The position numbers and the translations under genes are program-made. From contig JAZRWI010000074.1 in the NCBI GenBank assembly GCA_045599645.1, forward strand, positions 1 through 64,000: a stretch of DNA of 64,000 nucleotides, given 5' to 3'. The notes beneath the pieces are model-generated. The model did no database searches. It had not been told where the DNA came from and saw only the letters and a list, made by a program, of their open reading frames with translations. Shown piece by piece: positions 1 to 7,317 of this stretch. Position 1 is the stretch's first letter. Every line of letters begins with the position of its first letter. The DNA comes from RUG334 sp045599645. GTDB taxonomy: Bacteria > Muiribacteriota > Ozemobacteria > Ozemobacterales > Ozemobacteraceae.

Positions 1-129
1 TTTCATAATATTGTATTATAACACATTTATTTTAAATATACAACACCGTACAACAAAATAATTTAATTTCTTGACATAAAAAATACCGCAGTGATGCGGT
101 TTTGGGTATGAATTCGGTACACTAAACTG

Positions 130-159
130 TTAAACTTCCGCAAGTAAAATTCTTATAAT
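130..159 (+). promoter_or_regulatory. Weak candidate promoter for the peptide cluster
   Basis: A perfect -10 box TATAAT lies at 154-159. A poor -35 TTAAAC lies at 130-135, 18 bp away, and the first peptide gene starts 38 bp downstream. The upstream 1-130 holds no gene, only a short hairpin ACCGCA-gtga-TGCGGT at 85-100 that could end a transcript entering from the left. Confidence 0.45.
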
Positions 160-196
160 TAAATTAGTTATTGGTGATGTTATTAGGAGAAAAACA

Positions 197-568
197 ATGG
201 ATAATACAGTAAAAAAAGAATTGTCTGAAAAACTAAAAAAAGCAAGAACCCCAGAAGAAATAATTTCTATTGCGAAAGAGAACTGTATTGAAATGCCAAA
301 AGAAGTTGCACAATGCTATTTTTGCAGACAGCACCGTAAAAGTGAACTTTCAGATGAAGAATTGAAATATGTTGCTGGTGGTGATAGTGGTGGTTTCCCG
401 GAATTCGTTGAAGGTGGTTGGTATTATGGGCACTGTGATAATTGGGATGGTGATGAAGGGGAGCCACAAAATTGTGGGCATTGTCATAACTATCAGCTTG
501 ATTGGAGTATTCCGAGGTTTAGGTGTATATATAATTATGTAGCTTGGTATTGGGGGAATAAGGTTTAG
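197..568 (+). CDS. Nif11-like-leader RiPP/bacteriocin-type precursor peptide
   Basis: This is a 123-residue probable ribosomally made peptide precursor. Residues ~12-35 (KKARTPEEIISIAKE) resemble the Nif11-type leader helix. LSDEELKYVAGG at ~51-62 is a typical leader end with a double-glycine cleavage site. The predicted ~61-residue core is rich in Gly, Trp and Tyr and carries four Cys in the order CDNWDG, NC-xx-C, x13, C. The next peptide repeats this pattern. A good Shine-Dalgarno (TAGGAG, ~183-188) precedes the ATG. No modifying enzyme, protease or exporter is visible in the window; any partner would lie left of base 1 or elsewhere. The leader class is recognised; the product and its activity are unknown. 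Confidence 0.75.
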   Translation: MDNTVKKELSEKLKKARTPEEIISIAKENCIEMPKEVAQCYFCRQHRKSELSDEELKYVAGGDSGGFPEFVEGGWYYGHCDNWDGDEGEPQNCGHCHNYQLDWSIPRFRCIYNYVAWYWGNKV

Positions 569-629
569 CGGCTTACTGCCAAGATTATAGAAATAATTAA
601 ATTTTTTTCAATAATAAAGGAGTAGTTTC

Positions 630-818
630 ATGAATAATAACGAAGAACTTTCTGATGAAAAATTAAACTCTGTAACAGGCGGCGGATTTTTTGATACTTG
701 TGATAATTATGACGGTCCAGGAACTGGATTGGCGAAAAACTGCTTAACTTGTAGTCATGCCATAAAAAATTTTTTAGGATTGTTTGTCGGATGCAATTTT
801 AAGGGCGATAAGGAATAA
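630..818 (+). CDS. Small double-glycine-leader Cys-rich peptide precursor
   Basis: This is a 62-residue peptide. It has a very short leader ending LSDEKLNSVTGG (residues ~7-18) and a ~44-residue core. The core has four Cys in the pattern CDNYDG...NC-xx-C-x13-C, the same order and the same 13-residue last gap as in the gene at 197. The leader lacks the Nif11 helix of that neighbour. AAGGAG at ~618-623 sets the start. The 27 bases AGTTTCATGAAT...GAAGAACTT around the start are repeated almost exactly at the next gene, which points to a recent duplication of the 5' end. It is probably co-transcribed with its two neighbours. Confidence 0.7.
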   Translation: MNNNEELSDEKLNSVTGGGFFDTCDNYDGPGTGLAKNCLTCSHAIKNFLGLFVGCNFKGDKE

Positions 819-849
819 TAGTTAAAAAACAGTATTAAGGAAAAGTTTC

Positions 850-1104
850 ATGAATAATAACGAAGAACTTATCAACAAAGATGCAAAAAATACTGTAGAA
901 CTTCTTTCTGACGATGAATTAAGCCGAGTATCAGGCGGTGATACGGAGGGAAATTGGCCCGTAGGTATTGAAAAAGTAGCTGATGTACTATATAACCATT
1001 TGTATGCTTGTGATCTTGGAGATTTTGAGTTCTTTTACGGATTTAGCCTTGACACGGTTGTAGCTTATATACAAGCATCCATAGACCCTACTTTTGTAAT
1101 TTAA
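850..1104 (+). CDS. Double-glycine-leader peptide precursor, divergent core
   Basis: This is an 84-residue peptide. Its first seven residues (MNNNEEL) are identical in DNA to the preceding gene. The leader ends LLSDDELSRVSGG at about residue 30. The core of ~54 residues is acidic and aromatic (YNHLYACDLGDFEFFYG) with one Cys, so it does not share the four-Cys pattern of the other two peptides. AAGGAA upstream serves as ribosome site. A hairpin terminator follows at 1211, so the three peptides probably form one transcript of about 1 kb. It could be a third substrate of the same export system or an immunity-type partner; nothing in the sequence decides. Confidence 0.65.
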   Translation: MNNNEELINKDAKNTVELLSDDELSRVSGGDTEGNWPVGIEKVADVLYNHLYACDLGDFEFFYGFSLDTVVAYIQASIDPTFVI

Positions 1105-1210
1105 AAAGCTTTTATAGTTATTTATAAGCTTAAAAATATCTTTACGTGAAATACATATCTTGTTACTAGTATGCCATAAAAGTTAAAAACTAATGGCTGT
1201 AGTGCAAAAA

Positions 1211-1251
1211 ATAAAACCACCCAATAAACAAGGGTGGTTTTATTTTTTTTG
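1211..1251 (+). terminator. Intrinsic terminator of the peptide cluster
   Basis: There is a perfect 12-bp stem, ATAAAACCACCC (1211-1222) and GGGTGGTTTTAT (1232-1243), with a 9-base loop, followed by a run of T. The A and T flanks would let it work from either side. Confidence 0.9.
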
Positions 1252-1294
1252 TTTCGCTTATCATAAAGTGTAATTATCTAAAACCCCCTTTTGT

Positions 1295-1442
1295 AGAGGC
1301 TAGCTAAAAACTCGAATTTATGCATTCAAAACAAGTTTCTTCTAAAATCAAAACCCTCCCTACCCTCCCTTAAAAAGGGAGGTTCTTAGGAGTCTACTGT
1401 ACATCGGGATTTTTACAAATTTCTAGTTTGGGGACAGCCTCT
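1295..1442 (-). mobile_element. MITE-like G-quadruplex repeat, copy A
   Basis: This 148-bp copy is in reverse orientation to copies B, C and D (16018, 24673, 30039). The ends are inverted repeats AGAGGCT/AGCCTCT. The C-rich strand of the G4 motif, CCCTCCCTACCCTCCC, is at 1354-1369, beside a short CCTCCC/GGGAGG hairpin. It is flanked outside by CCCCCTTTTGTAG and CTGTAAAGGGGG, so it sits between the arms of a larger inverted repeat. It has no coding capacity. Confidence 0.75.
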
Positions 1443-1467
1443 GTAAAGGGGGCATGGGGATTTACAT

Positions 1468-1612
1468 TTCTTTCTCGGCTGATAGCCGGTAGCCGGTAGC
1501 CGATGGCCGTGAGCTGTCTTCTTCTCTCGGCTGATAGCCGATAGCCGACGGCTGTAAGCGGCTGTTCTTTCTCGGCCAAGAGCTAATAGCCAACAGCTAA
1601 AAGCGGCTGTTC
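1468..1612. repeat. Degenerate period-7 repeat (AGCCGNN family)
   Basis: Units such as TAGCCGG, TAGCCGA, GATAGCC and AATAGCC recur every seven bases in three blocks separated by TTCTTTCTCGG-like strings. It belongs to the same period-7 class as the arrays at 12331, 35994 and 38841 but with a different, GC-richer heptamer. No gene is seen between 1105 and 1788. Confidence 0.65.
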
Positions 1613-1693
1613 CTTTTTTTTTCAGAAATCGTTAAATAAATATCAACTTTTGCCGAAGCTTGTCATGGATTTGTTTGCCTCCTTATTTTTCGG

Positions 1694-1719
1694 GCCGGGT
1701 TAATTAACTCGGCTTTCTT
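1694..1719 (+). terminator. Hairpin, possible terminator or attenuator
   Basis: A 10-bp stem, GCCGGGTTAA/TTAACTCGGC (1694-1713), with one G-T pair is followed by TTTCTTTG. It lies ~70 bp before the coiled-coil gene at 1789, so it either ends upstream read-through or belongs to that gene's leader. Confidence 0.5.
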
Positions 1720-1788
1720 TGTTTTAGACGAAAAATATGTTAGAATTGTACACATCTCGATTGTCACTTATTCGAAGAGGATAATTCC

Positions 1789-3789
1789 ATGGACGAAATC
1801 AATAATTCTAATTCACCGGAAGTAGCACCAAGAAGAAAAGAAACTCTGGAAGAAATTCTTGCCAGAATCGACAAAATACATCAGGGACGTCCTTTCCCTG
1901 TGCCTTCTACTGATAGCACTACTGCTTTAAGCACATCAGATAAACCAATTCCATCTTTGCCTAAGACAAATGTAAATGATTTGGATCTGGCTAGGGATTT
2001 ATCTGCTATAAAAGCGGAATTAAGCTGCTTGGGCGCTATCAGATTAGACTTAAAGGGATTGCATTCTATACAGGCCGCTCTGACTGATTTGCCGCTTATC
2101 AGGACTGAATTAGATAATATTGCATCCTTAAGGTCTGAATATAGAAATCTTGATGAAATAAGGAATCGTCTTGGTGAACTTTCTGCTATCCGTGATGAAA
2201 TCAGTAAAATATCTGATGCCAAGGCTGAATTAAGCAATCTGCAGGAAGTCAGAATGGCTTTACTTGAATTACCTTCTTCCCTGAAATCAGAAATTGAATC
2301 TGTAAAAAACATGTTGGCAGAAACAAAACCTGATTTAAGCGGCATAGATGAAGTTAAAAACATTCTTTTTGACCTGCCAAATATCAGAACAGAGCTTGAT
2401 GAACTGAAATCTCAACTGCAGATTGCCAATAACGATAAATCAAATCTTCAGGAATTAAAGGAAATTAAAGAGTTGCTTTTGGCTGTTCCTTCTTTAAAGA
2501 TGGATATTGAACTGCTGAAGGAAGGCTTATCTGAAGTTGCTGCAGCAAAGCCTGACCTTAGTGGTATTGAAGAACTCAAGACAGCAGTTTCAGAAATAGC
2601 TTTAGCAAAGCCTGTTCTGAATGAACTAGCCGAACTTAAGGCTACTCTTTCTGAAATAGCCTCTGCAAAGCCGGATTTGAGCCCTATTGAAGATATTAAG
2701 GCTACACTTGGCGAGCTCCCAGCCATAAAGGCTGAGATAGCTGCTTTCCGAGAAGATTTATCTAAGTTCCAGGAAATGGATTCCAATATAAAAGCCTTAT
2801 CTGGTATTCAGGCTAAGCTGGTCGATGTTCTTGATGAAATTAAAAACAGTCTGAGCAGTGTAAGCTCACTGAACGAACAGATGGCAGGCTTAGTAACCAA
2901 GTCAGACCTGAGTGCATTCGGTGCGCAGACAACTCCTTCCGACAGCCTTATGGAAGCAATGGGCGACAGGCTGATTGAATTTGGTAATAAATCAAGCGTT
3001 CTCGATGCTAGAATCACTGAAATAAAGACCAGCTTAGACAATATTTGTGAAAAATTTGATACAGCCGCACAGGCCCAGACCCAGGCTCCTGTTCCTGCTG
3101 TCATTGAAACTGGCGCTTTAACTTTTGATGACCAAAAGCTGGCTGAAATCAATAATAAGCTTGAAGCTGTAATGAATAGCTTTAATGGAATAGACAGCAG
3201 ATTTGAAGCTATAAAAGAAAGCTTTACTACAATCGGTGATAAGCTTCAGGCTCTTGATGACAGATTAAATGCCACTGAAACTGCTCCAAGCAATTCATCG
3301 GCTTCCGATAACGAACACTTCGTTAATATTGATAGCAAGCTTCAGGCTGTTGAAGAAAGCTTTGTGGCTATTGGCAATAAGCTTCAGGATATTGACGCTA
3401 GAATTACTGCCAATGACAATTCAGATGTAAAAGCTGCCAGTGAAAATAATGACCGCTTTACTGAAATGAATGATAAGTTTGATTCAGTAAACGGCAGATT
3501 GCTTGATGTGATTAATAAAATCGAAAGTCTGGATGATAAGATTTCCAAGTCTGCACATCAAAAGGAAGAAACCAAGGAAATCAAGACTGTTTGGGGTGAT
3601 TCTAAGGATAAGATTCCCGTCGTTGATTTGCCAGATTTCCCGGAAGAGTCTGACCCAATAGTAACTGCTGAAGATGCAGAAATTGTTGTTGAGTCGACAA
3701 CCTTAGAAACAGTGGAAACAAAGGATACAAACTTTACTAGAAAAAGAAAAGCACTTTCCGATGCTCTCGATACTCGAAAGGATGAGTAA
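1789..3789 (+). CDS. Large repetitive coiled-coil protein, function unknown
   Basis: This is a 666-residue acidic protein with no signal peptide or membrane segment, so it is probably cytoplasmic. Residues ~65-370 are a long series of Leu/Ile-spaced helical repeats of the type AIRxELxxLxxIRxxL and AKPDLSGIEELKxxLSEI, with Pro breaks. Residues ~440-590 carry three longer repeats (DSRFEAIKESFTTIGDKL, DSKLQAVEESFVAIGNKL, NDKFDSVNGRLLDVINKI). The C-terminus is basic (FTRKRKALSDAL). This is the pattern of an elongated scaffold or a chromosome- or cytoskeleton-associated protein, but no known family was recognised. GAAGAGG at ~1773-1779 supports the ATG. It stands alone. Confidence 0.75.
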   Translation: MDEINNSNSPEVAPRRKETLEEILARIDKIHQGRPFPVPSTDSTTALSTSDKPIPSLPKTNVNDLDLARDLSAIKAELSCLGAIRLDLKGLHSIQAALTDLPLIRTELDNIASLRSEYRNLDEIRNRLGELSAIRDEISKISDAKAELSNLQEVRMALLELPSSLKSEIESVKNMLAETKPDLSGIDEVKNILFDLPNIRTELDELKSQLQIANNDKSNLQELKEIKELLLAVPSLKMDIELLKEGLSEVAAAKPDLSGIEELKTAVSEIALAKPVLNELAELKATLSEIASAKPDLSPIEDIKATLGELPAIKAEIAAFREDLSKFQEMDSNIKALSGIQAKLVDVLDEIKNSLSSVSSLNEQMAGLVTKSDLSAFGAQTTPSDSLMEAMGDRLIEFGNKSSVLDARITEIKTSLDNICEKFDTAAQAQTQAPVPAVIETGALTFDDQKLAEINNKLEAVMNSFNGIDSRFEAIKESFTTIGDKLQALDDRLNATETAPSNSSASDNEHFVNIDSKLQAVEESFVAIGNKLQDIDARITANDNSDVKAASENNDRFTEMNDKFDSVNGRLLDVINKIESLDDKISKSAHQKEETKEIKTVWGDSKDKIPVVDLPDFPEESDPIVTAEDAEIVVESTTLETVETKDTNFTRKRKALSDALDTRKDE

Positions 3790-3840
3790 AAAATAATTAA
3801 TTGTGTACAAAAAAAATAAAACTTTTTTGCAACAATGAGG

Positions 3841-3846
3841 TATAAT
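3841..3846 (+). promoter_or_regulatory. -10 box for the glucosaminidase gene
   Basis: A perfect TATAAT lies 30 bp before the start codon at 3876. No clear -35 is seen. AAGGAG at ~3861-3866 is the ribosome site. Confidence 0.5.
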
Positions 3847-3875
3847 GTTAAAAGAATATCAAGGAGACCATTTAT

Positions 3876-4928
3876 ATGAGAAAGTATGTTCTTCCATCAA
3901 TATTGATAGCACTAATGGCTACAGGCGCTATTGCTCTGTATGCTGAAGAATCTGAAGCTTCTGGTGCTTTCAGTGACACAACTGTTACTATCGAAAGCGG
4001 TAAAGACGTCGAAAAAGACGATACTGCTACCGTAGAAGCTAAAGAAGATGAAAGCAAAGACGAAGAAAAAGCTTCTGAAGATGAATCTACAGAAGGCTTC
4101 CCGGTAGAAGGCACTGTTCAGGGCGATTGTCTTAGAATCAGAGAATGGCCTTGGGGACCAACCATGGGTCAGTATAACACTGGCGACAAGGTAACTGTTC
4201 TTGCTAAGTCTGGCGAATTCTATAAAGTAGAAATTAATGGTATGACTGGTTATATGCATGTCAACTATATTTCTATCCCAGGCGCTGAAGCCAGCAGAGT
4301 TGCACCATATTATCCTGCTGATACTGCTACAGGCGGTTACTTGCCAAAGGATGAAGGCGTTGCCCAGTCTAAGAACGGTACTTCCTCTGGTCCTAGCGGT
4401 GCAGCTAACGTAAGCTACATGGGTAGCTCTTCTGATACTGGCGATCTTGCTAACTACAAGGGCGGCAAGCTTCCACCAGCAGAATTCATTAAGTTGTTTG
4501 GCCCAGTTGCTCGCGAAAGCATGAAAAACACTGGCGTTCCAGCATCTGTAACCCTTGCTCAGGCAATTCTTGAAACTGGTTGGGGCGGAAGCTCAATCGG
4601 CGACGCTAAGAACCTTTTCGGTATTAAGGGTACTGGTCCTGCTGGTACTACCGTTGTTAATACTCAGGAATGCTACGATGGTTCAACCTATGTAACCATT
4701 AAGGACGGCTTCAGAAAATATCACAGCTGGCAGGAATCAATTGATGACCATGCTAAGTTGTTGCAGAATTCACGCTATGCTCCAGCTCTCAATGCTTATA
4801 AGCAGAATCATAATGCTGACCAGTATGCTGAAGGCATCCACAAAGCAGGTTATGCAACAAGCCCAGTTTATGCTAACAGCCTGAAATCACTTATGAAGCA
4901 GTATAACCTCTACGAATGGGATATCTGA
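3876..4928 (+). CDS. Secreted SH3b-glucosaminidase (GH73/FlgJ-type) cell-wall hydrolase
   Basis: This is a 350-residue exported peptidoglycan hydrolase, expected to cleave the GlcNAc-MurNAc glycan backbone. A Sec signal peptide (residues 1-23) is followed by an acidic Glu/Asp/Lys linker (~25-78). A bacterial SH3 domain (~80-137; LRIREWPWGP, YKVEINGMTGYMHVNYI) probably binds the wall. A low-complexity linker leads to a glucosaminidase domain (~200-350). The ILETGWGGS motif puts the likely catalytic acid at Glu233, and YATSPVYANSL matches the conserved Tyr-containing motif near the end of the family. It probably shares a transcript with the small secreted protein 46 bp downstream. The family assignment is firm; the physiological role (division, turnover or flagellar) is not shown. 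Confidence 0.9.
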   Translation: MRKYVLPSILIALMATGAIALYAEESEASGAFSDTTVTIESGKDVEKDDTATVEAKEDESKDEEKASEDESTEGFPVEGTVQGDCLRIREWPWGPTMGQYNTGDKVTVLAKSGEFYKVEINGMTGYMHVNYISIPGAEASRVAPYYPADTATGGYLPKDEGVAQSKNGTSSGPSGAANVSYMGSSSDTGDLANYKGGKLPPAEFIKLFGPVARESMKNTGVPASVTLAQAILETGWGGSSIGDAKNLFGIKGTGPAGTTVVNTQECYDGSTYVTIKDGFRKYHSWQESIDDHAKLLQNSRYAPALNAYKQNHNADQYAEGIHKAGYATSPVYANSLKSLMKQYNLYEWDI

Positions 4929-4974
4929 TAAATACCCATAAAGTTGTTTGACTAATTCTTTGGGAGATAAATTA

Positions 4975-5604
4975 ATGAGAAAACTTACTGTATTACTCAG
5001 TGCATTCGCTATCGCAGCTACTGCTGCAGCCTACGCTGACCTTGCTCAGCCAGGTGAATTCACTCCTGATATTCTTGATAAACCAATAGTTATAAATGGC
5101 GAAACAATGCATGTTGTAAGAACTATTGATAAGAATAACCTCGACATTAAGGTTCTTACAAAAGACGGTAAGGAAATGTGGCGTTCAATCGCTCTTGGTA
5201 TGCAGGCCTGGAATTTCAAGCTGAATGATAAAGTCAGCAGTCTGGAATGCGAAGACCTCGACGGTGATAATGTTCCTGAAATCATTACTGCTACAACCAT
5301 CGGTGATGTTCAGAGCGCTATGTATGTTTTCAAGTTCGATCCAAAAGAAAATAACTTCAAGGCTATGAACTTCGGTTATAAAGATTACCCGGATATGGTT
5401 CGTGATTTCATGGTTAGCGACATACCGGCAGCAGACGGTGCTAACATGACCTTCACTGATAAAACTACCGTAAAAACCCTTGGTAAGATTTATACTGAAA
5501 ATGGTGCAATTCCAGGTTTCTACTACTTTGAATTGAAAAACGGTGAATTCACCTGCAGCAAACAGGAACCAGTTCCACCGGCACCAACCGAAGAAAAGAA
5601 GTAA
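4975..5604 (+). CDS. Small secreted protein with an FG-GAP/VCBS-like motif
   Basis: This is a 209-residue exported protein of unknown role. The start was placed at 4975, not 4948, because TGGGAG (4961-4966) lies just upstream and the product then begins with a good signal peptide (MRKLTVLLSAFAIAATAAAYA). The mature part is beta-rich. CEDLDGDNVPEIITAT (~residue 94) is the calcium-loop-like DxDGDxxxEI motif of FG-GAP/VCBS repeat proteins, followed by MYVFKFDP. It ends in a Pro/Glu tail. It follows the glucosaminidase closely and precedes a strong terminator, so the two form a likely operon for envelope proteins. Confidence 0.7.
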   Translation: MRKLTVLLSAFAIAATAAAYADLAQPGEFTPDILDKPIVINGETMHVVRTIDKNNLDIKVLTKDGKEMWRSIALGMQAWNFKLNDKVSSLECEDLDGDNVPEIITATTIGDVQSAMYVFKFDPKENNFKAMNFGYKDYPDMVRDFMVSDIPAADGANMTFTDKTTVKTLGKIYTENGAIPGFYYFELKNGEFTCSKQEPVPPAPTEEKK

Positions 5605-5656
5605 CAAGTCATAAAAAAAGCCGCCCAATCCGGGCGGCTTTTTTTATGACTTGTTA
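5602..5656 (+). terminator. Strong terminator, 25-bp perfect stem
   Basis: TAACAAGTCATA...GCCGCCC (5602-5626) and its exact complement at 5632-5656 enclose a 5-base loop. A7 and T7 tracts within the stem make it functional in both directions. It overlaps the stop codon of the gene ending at 5604. Confidence 0.93.
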
Positions 5657-5663
5657 CTTAATG

Positions 5664-5701
5664 AATGAGCCTTCGGCTGTGAATGCGGCCTGTCGGCCTA
5701 T
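5664..5701 (+). repeat. Hairpin array with ATGAATGA spacers (2 units)
   Basis: AATGAATGA-GCC-ttc-GGC is followed by GTGAATGC-GGCC-tgtc-GGCC. It uses the same constant spacer and variable-stem design as the arrays at 6565 and 7205. The rest of 5702-5815 holds only a -10-like TATAAT at 5784-5789 and AAGGAG for the sirtuin gene. Confidence 0.6.
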
Positions 5702-5815
5702 ATTTTAGATACTTGGCTCTGTTTCCCTTACATGCAAGTTTATGCTTATAGTTTATACATTTCGCTTAATGAGCTTTTTGTTGTATAATTAAGATGTTAA
5801 AGGAGTGGGAAACAT

Positions 5816-6565
5816 ATGGATAACAAGTTATTAAAAGAAGTTGCAAAGATTATTAAAAACGCTAAGCATGTTACTGCTTTTACTGGCGCAGGTATTTCTG
5901 TTGAAAGTGGTATTCCGCCTTTCAGAGGGCCAAAAGGACTTTGGAATACTGTTGATCCAACTTTTATTGAAATAAACTATTTTGAAAATAACTATGCTGC
6001 ATCATGGGTTGATATAAAGAAAATATTTTATGATTTCTTTGGTCAGGCAAAACCAAACCCAGCACATCTTGCACTTGCTGAATTAGAAAAAATGGGCATA
6101 GTAAAAGCTATTATTACCCAGAATATAGATAATCTTCATCAGGAAGCCGGAAGCAAGGTTGTTTACGAATTCCACGGCACAGCCAATACTTTACTTTGCC
6201 AACACTGCGGTGAACGTTTCAATGCTGCAGAATGGGAATTTAAAGAAATGCCGCCAAAATGCCCAAAATGCGGTGCCGCAAAAATAAAACCAGACTTTGT
6301 ATTCTATGGCGAAGGTATTCCTGAAAAACCATATAGAATGTCCATGATAGAAGCCGAAGAAGCCGATGTTTTCCTGGTAATAGGCACAACAGGTGAAGTA
6401 ATGCCAGCCTGCATGATACCTCAGATTGCTAAGCAGAATGGTGCAAAGGTTATAGAAATCAATATTGCCCCAAGCGCACTCACAAGATATACAACCACTC
6501 ACTTCCTGGAAGGCAAAGCCGGAGAAGTAATGGCCGAACTCCTGAGAGAAATCAAAGCATTATAA
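5816..6565 (+). CDS. cobB: Sir2-family NAD-dependent protein deacylase
   Basis: This is a 249-residue sirtuin that removes acyl groups from lysines using NAD, a cytoplasmic enzyme. Visible hallmarks are the NAD-binding GAGISVESGIPPFRG (~23-38), TQNIDNLHQEAGS (~102-114), the catalytic His120 in YEFHGTAN, a four-Cys zinc site (CQHC ... CPKC, ~128-155), and GTTGEVMPA and INIAPS for cofactor binding. Length is normal for bacterial CobB-type enzymes. I cannot tell from motifs whether it prefers acetyl or succinyl groups. AAGGAG at ~5800 supports the ATG. Its TAA stop is the first base set of a hairpin array. Confidence 0.92.
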   Translation: MDNKLLKEVAKIIKNAKHVTAFTGAGISVESGIPPFRGPKGLWNTVDPTFIEINYFENNYAASWVDIKKIFYDFFGQAKPNPAHLALAELEKMGIVKAIITQNIDNLHQEAGSKVVYEFHGTANTLLCQHCGERFNAAEWEFKEMPPKCPKCGAAKIKPDFVFYGEGIPEKPYRMSMIEAEEADVFLVIGTTGEVMPACMIPQIAKQNGAKVIEINIAPSALTRYTTTHFLEGKAGEVMAELLREIKAL

Positions 6566-6677
6566 TAATGAATGCGCCTAACGGCGATGAATGAATCGGC
6601 TCTGCCGATTATGAATGATTTTGCTTCGCAAAATATGAATGAGCCTGCCGGCTATAGTGTGATACGCTTCGCTAAAC
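6565..6677 (+). repeat. Left 113-bp arm of inverted hairpin arrays
   Basis: Starting ATAATGAATG, four small hairpins follow: CGCC-taa-CGGCG, ATCGGC-tct-GCCGAT, ATTTTGC-ttc-GCAAAAT and GCC-tgcc-GGC. They are joined by ATGAATGA, and the array ends in GATACGCTTCGCTAAAC. The arm at 7205-7317 has the same plan in inverted orientation, with identical length and identical inner end but different stem sequences. Confidence 0.75.
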
Positions 6678-6722
6678 TTGCTTTCGATTAAAGTAAAGTT
6701 TTTGGAAAAAAGAGGAGCCAAT

Positions 6723-7190
6723 ATGAGTGAGAACAAACTTGTTGATTTATCTGTAAATTTTGCTGTCGATATTTTTAATATTGGTCGTAGAGTAAAAGAT
6801 GAAACAAGAATGTATAATCAGGCTGACCAATTGATTAGAAGTGGTTCAAGCATAGGGGCTAATATTCATGAAGCTAATTATGCTGCAAGCAAACCTGATT
6901 TCATAAACAAATTGCATATTGCATTAAAAGAGTGTTATGAAACAGAGTATTGGTTATTGATATTTGAAAAAACTTCTCTTATAACTACTGATGAATATAA
7001 AAAACTATATAACCAATGTTGTAATTTGAGAAGAATGCTAGCTAAATCAATAATTACAGCAAAAAGTAACTTACAAAATATGAAAACCAATAAAAGAGAT
7101 GGACTTTTATCATCAGAAGATTTTGAAGAGCTTAGTGAAGAAGAACTAGAGAAATTAGGTTCCGTCGGCTCCCAATGGATAAAGCTATAG
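6723..7190 (+). CDS. Four-helix bundle protein (23S rRNA intervening-sequence type)
   Basis: This is a 155-residue helical protein of the four-helix bundle family first noted in 23S rRNA intervening sequences. Family features are LSVNFAVDIF, RRVKDETRMYNQADQLIRSGSSIGANIHEANYA (~20-53) and the ECYETEYWLLIFEKT stretch (~73-87). It has an acidic C-terminal extension (~125-155) that most relatives lack. Start 6723 is preferred over an upstream TTG because AGAGGAG (6711-6717) is well spaced. The biochemical role of the family is unknown. Here the gene is not in an rRNA gene but sits exactly between two 113-bp inverted hairpin arrays, like the cargo of a small mobile cassette. Confidence 0.85.
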   Translation: MSENKLVDLSVNFAVDIFNIGRRVKDETRMYNQADQLIRSGSSIGANIHEANYAASKPDFINKLHIALKECYETEYWLLIFEKTSLITTDEYKKLYNQCCNLRRMLAKSIITAKSNLQNMKTNKRDGLLSSEDFEELSEEELEKLGSVGSQWIKL

Positions 7191-7204
7191 TTTTTCCAAT
7201 GCCT

Positions 7205-7317
7205 GTTTAGCGAAGCGTATTACCAATATAGGCGTAGCCTCATTCATATTTTGCGTCAGCAAAATCATTCATATGCGAAGCATCATTCACATTTGGCGCA
7301 GCCAAATCATTCATTAT
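7205..7317 (-). repeat. Right 113-bp arm of inverted hairpin arrays
   Basis: Read on the minus strand it runs ATAATGAATG, then ATTTGGC-tgc-GCCAAAT, ATGC-ttc-GCAT, ATTTTGC-tgac-GCAAAAT and AGGC-tac-GCCT, then ATACGCTTCGCTAAAC. Its outer end supplies the TAA stop codon of the cyclase gene on the minus strand. Confidence 0.75.

Noticed and set aside
1394..1579. 61-residue minus-strand frame in the repeats
   Set aside because: It is produced by the MITE copy and the period-7 repeat; repeated QLTAIGYRL-type residues reflect the DNA repeat only.
7100..7190. LSEEELEKLGSVG at the end of the four-helix-bundle protein as a peptide leader
   Set aside because: It resembles the LSDEEL...GG leader ends at the left of the window but is at a C-terminus with only ~8 residues after it and no GG; chance similarity in an acidic helix.
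6723..7190. Four-helix-bundle gene as ribosomal protein S23 or part of an rRNA gene
   Set aside because: Old annotations use the S23 name because relatives lie in 23S rRNA intervening sequences. There is no rRNA sequence around it here.
6565..7317. Hairpin arrays as CRISPR
   Set aside because: Spacing units are only ~20 bp, the constant part is ~8 bp, the variable parts are self-complementary, and there are no cas genes.
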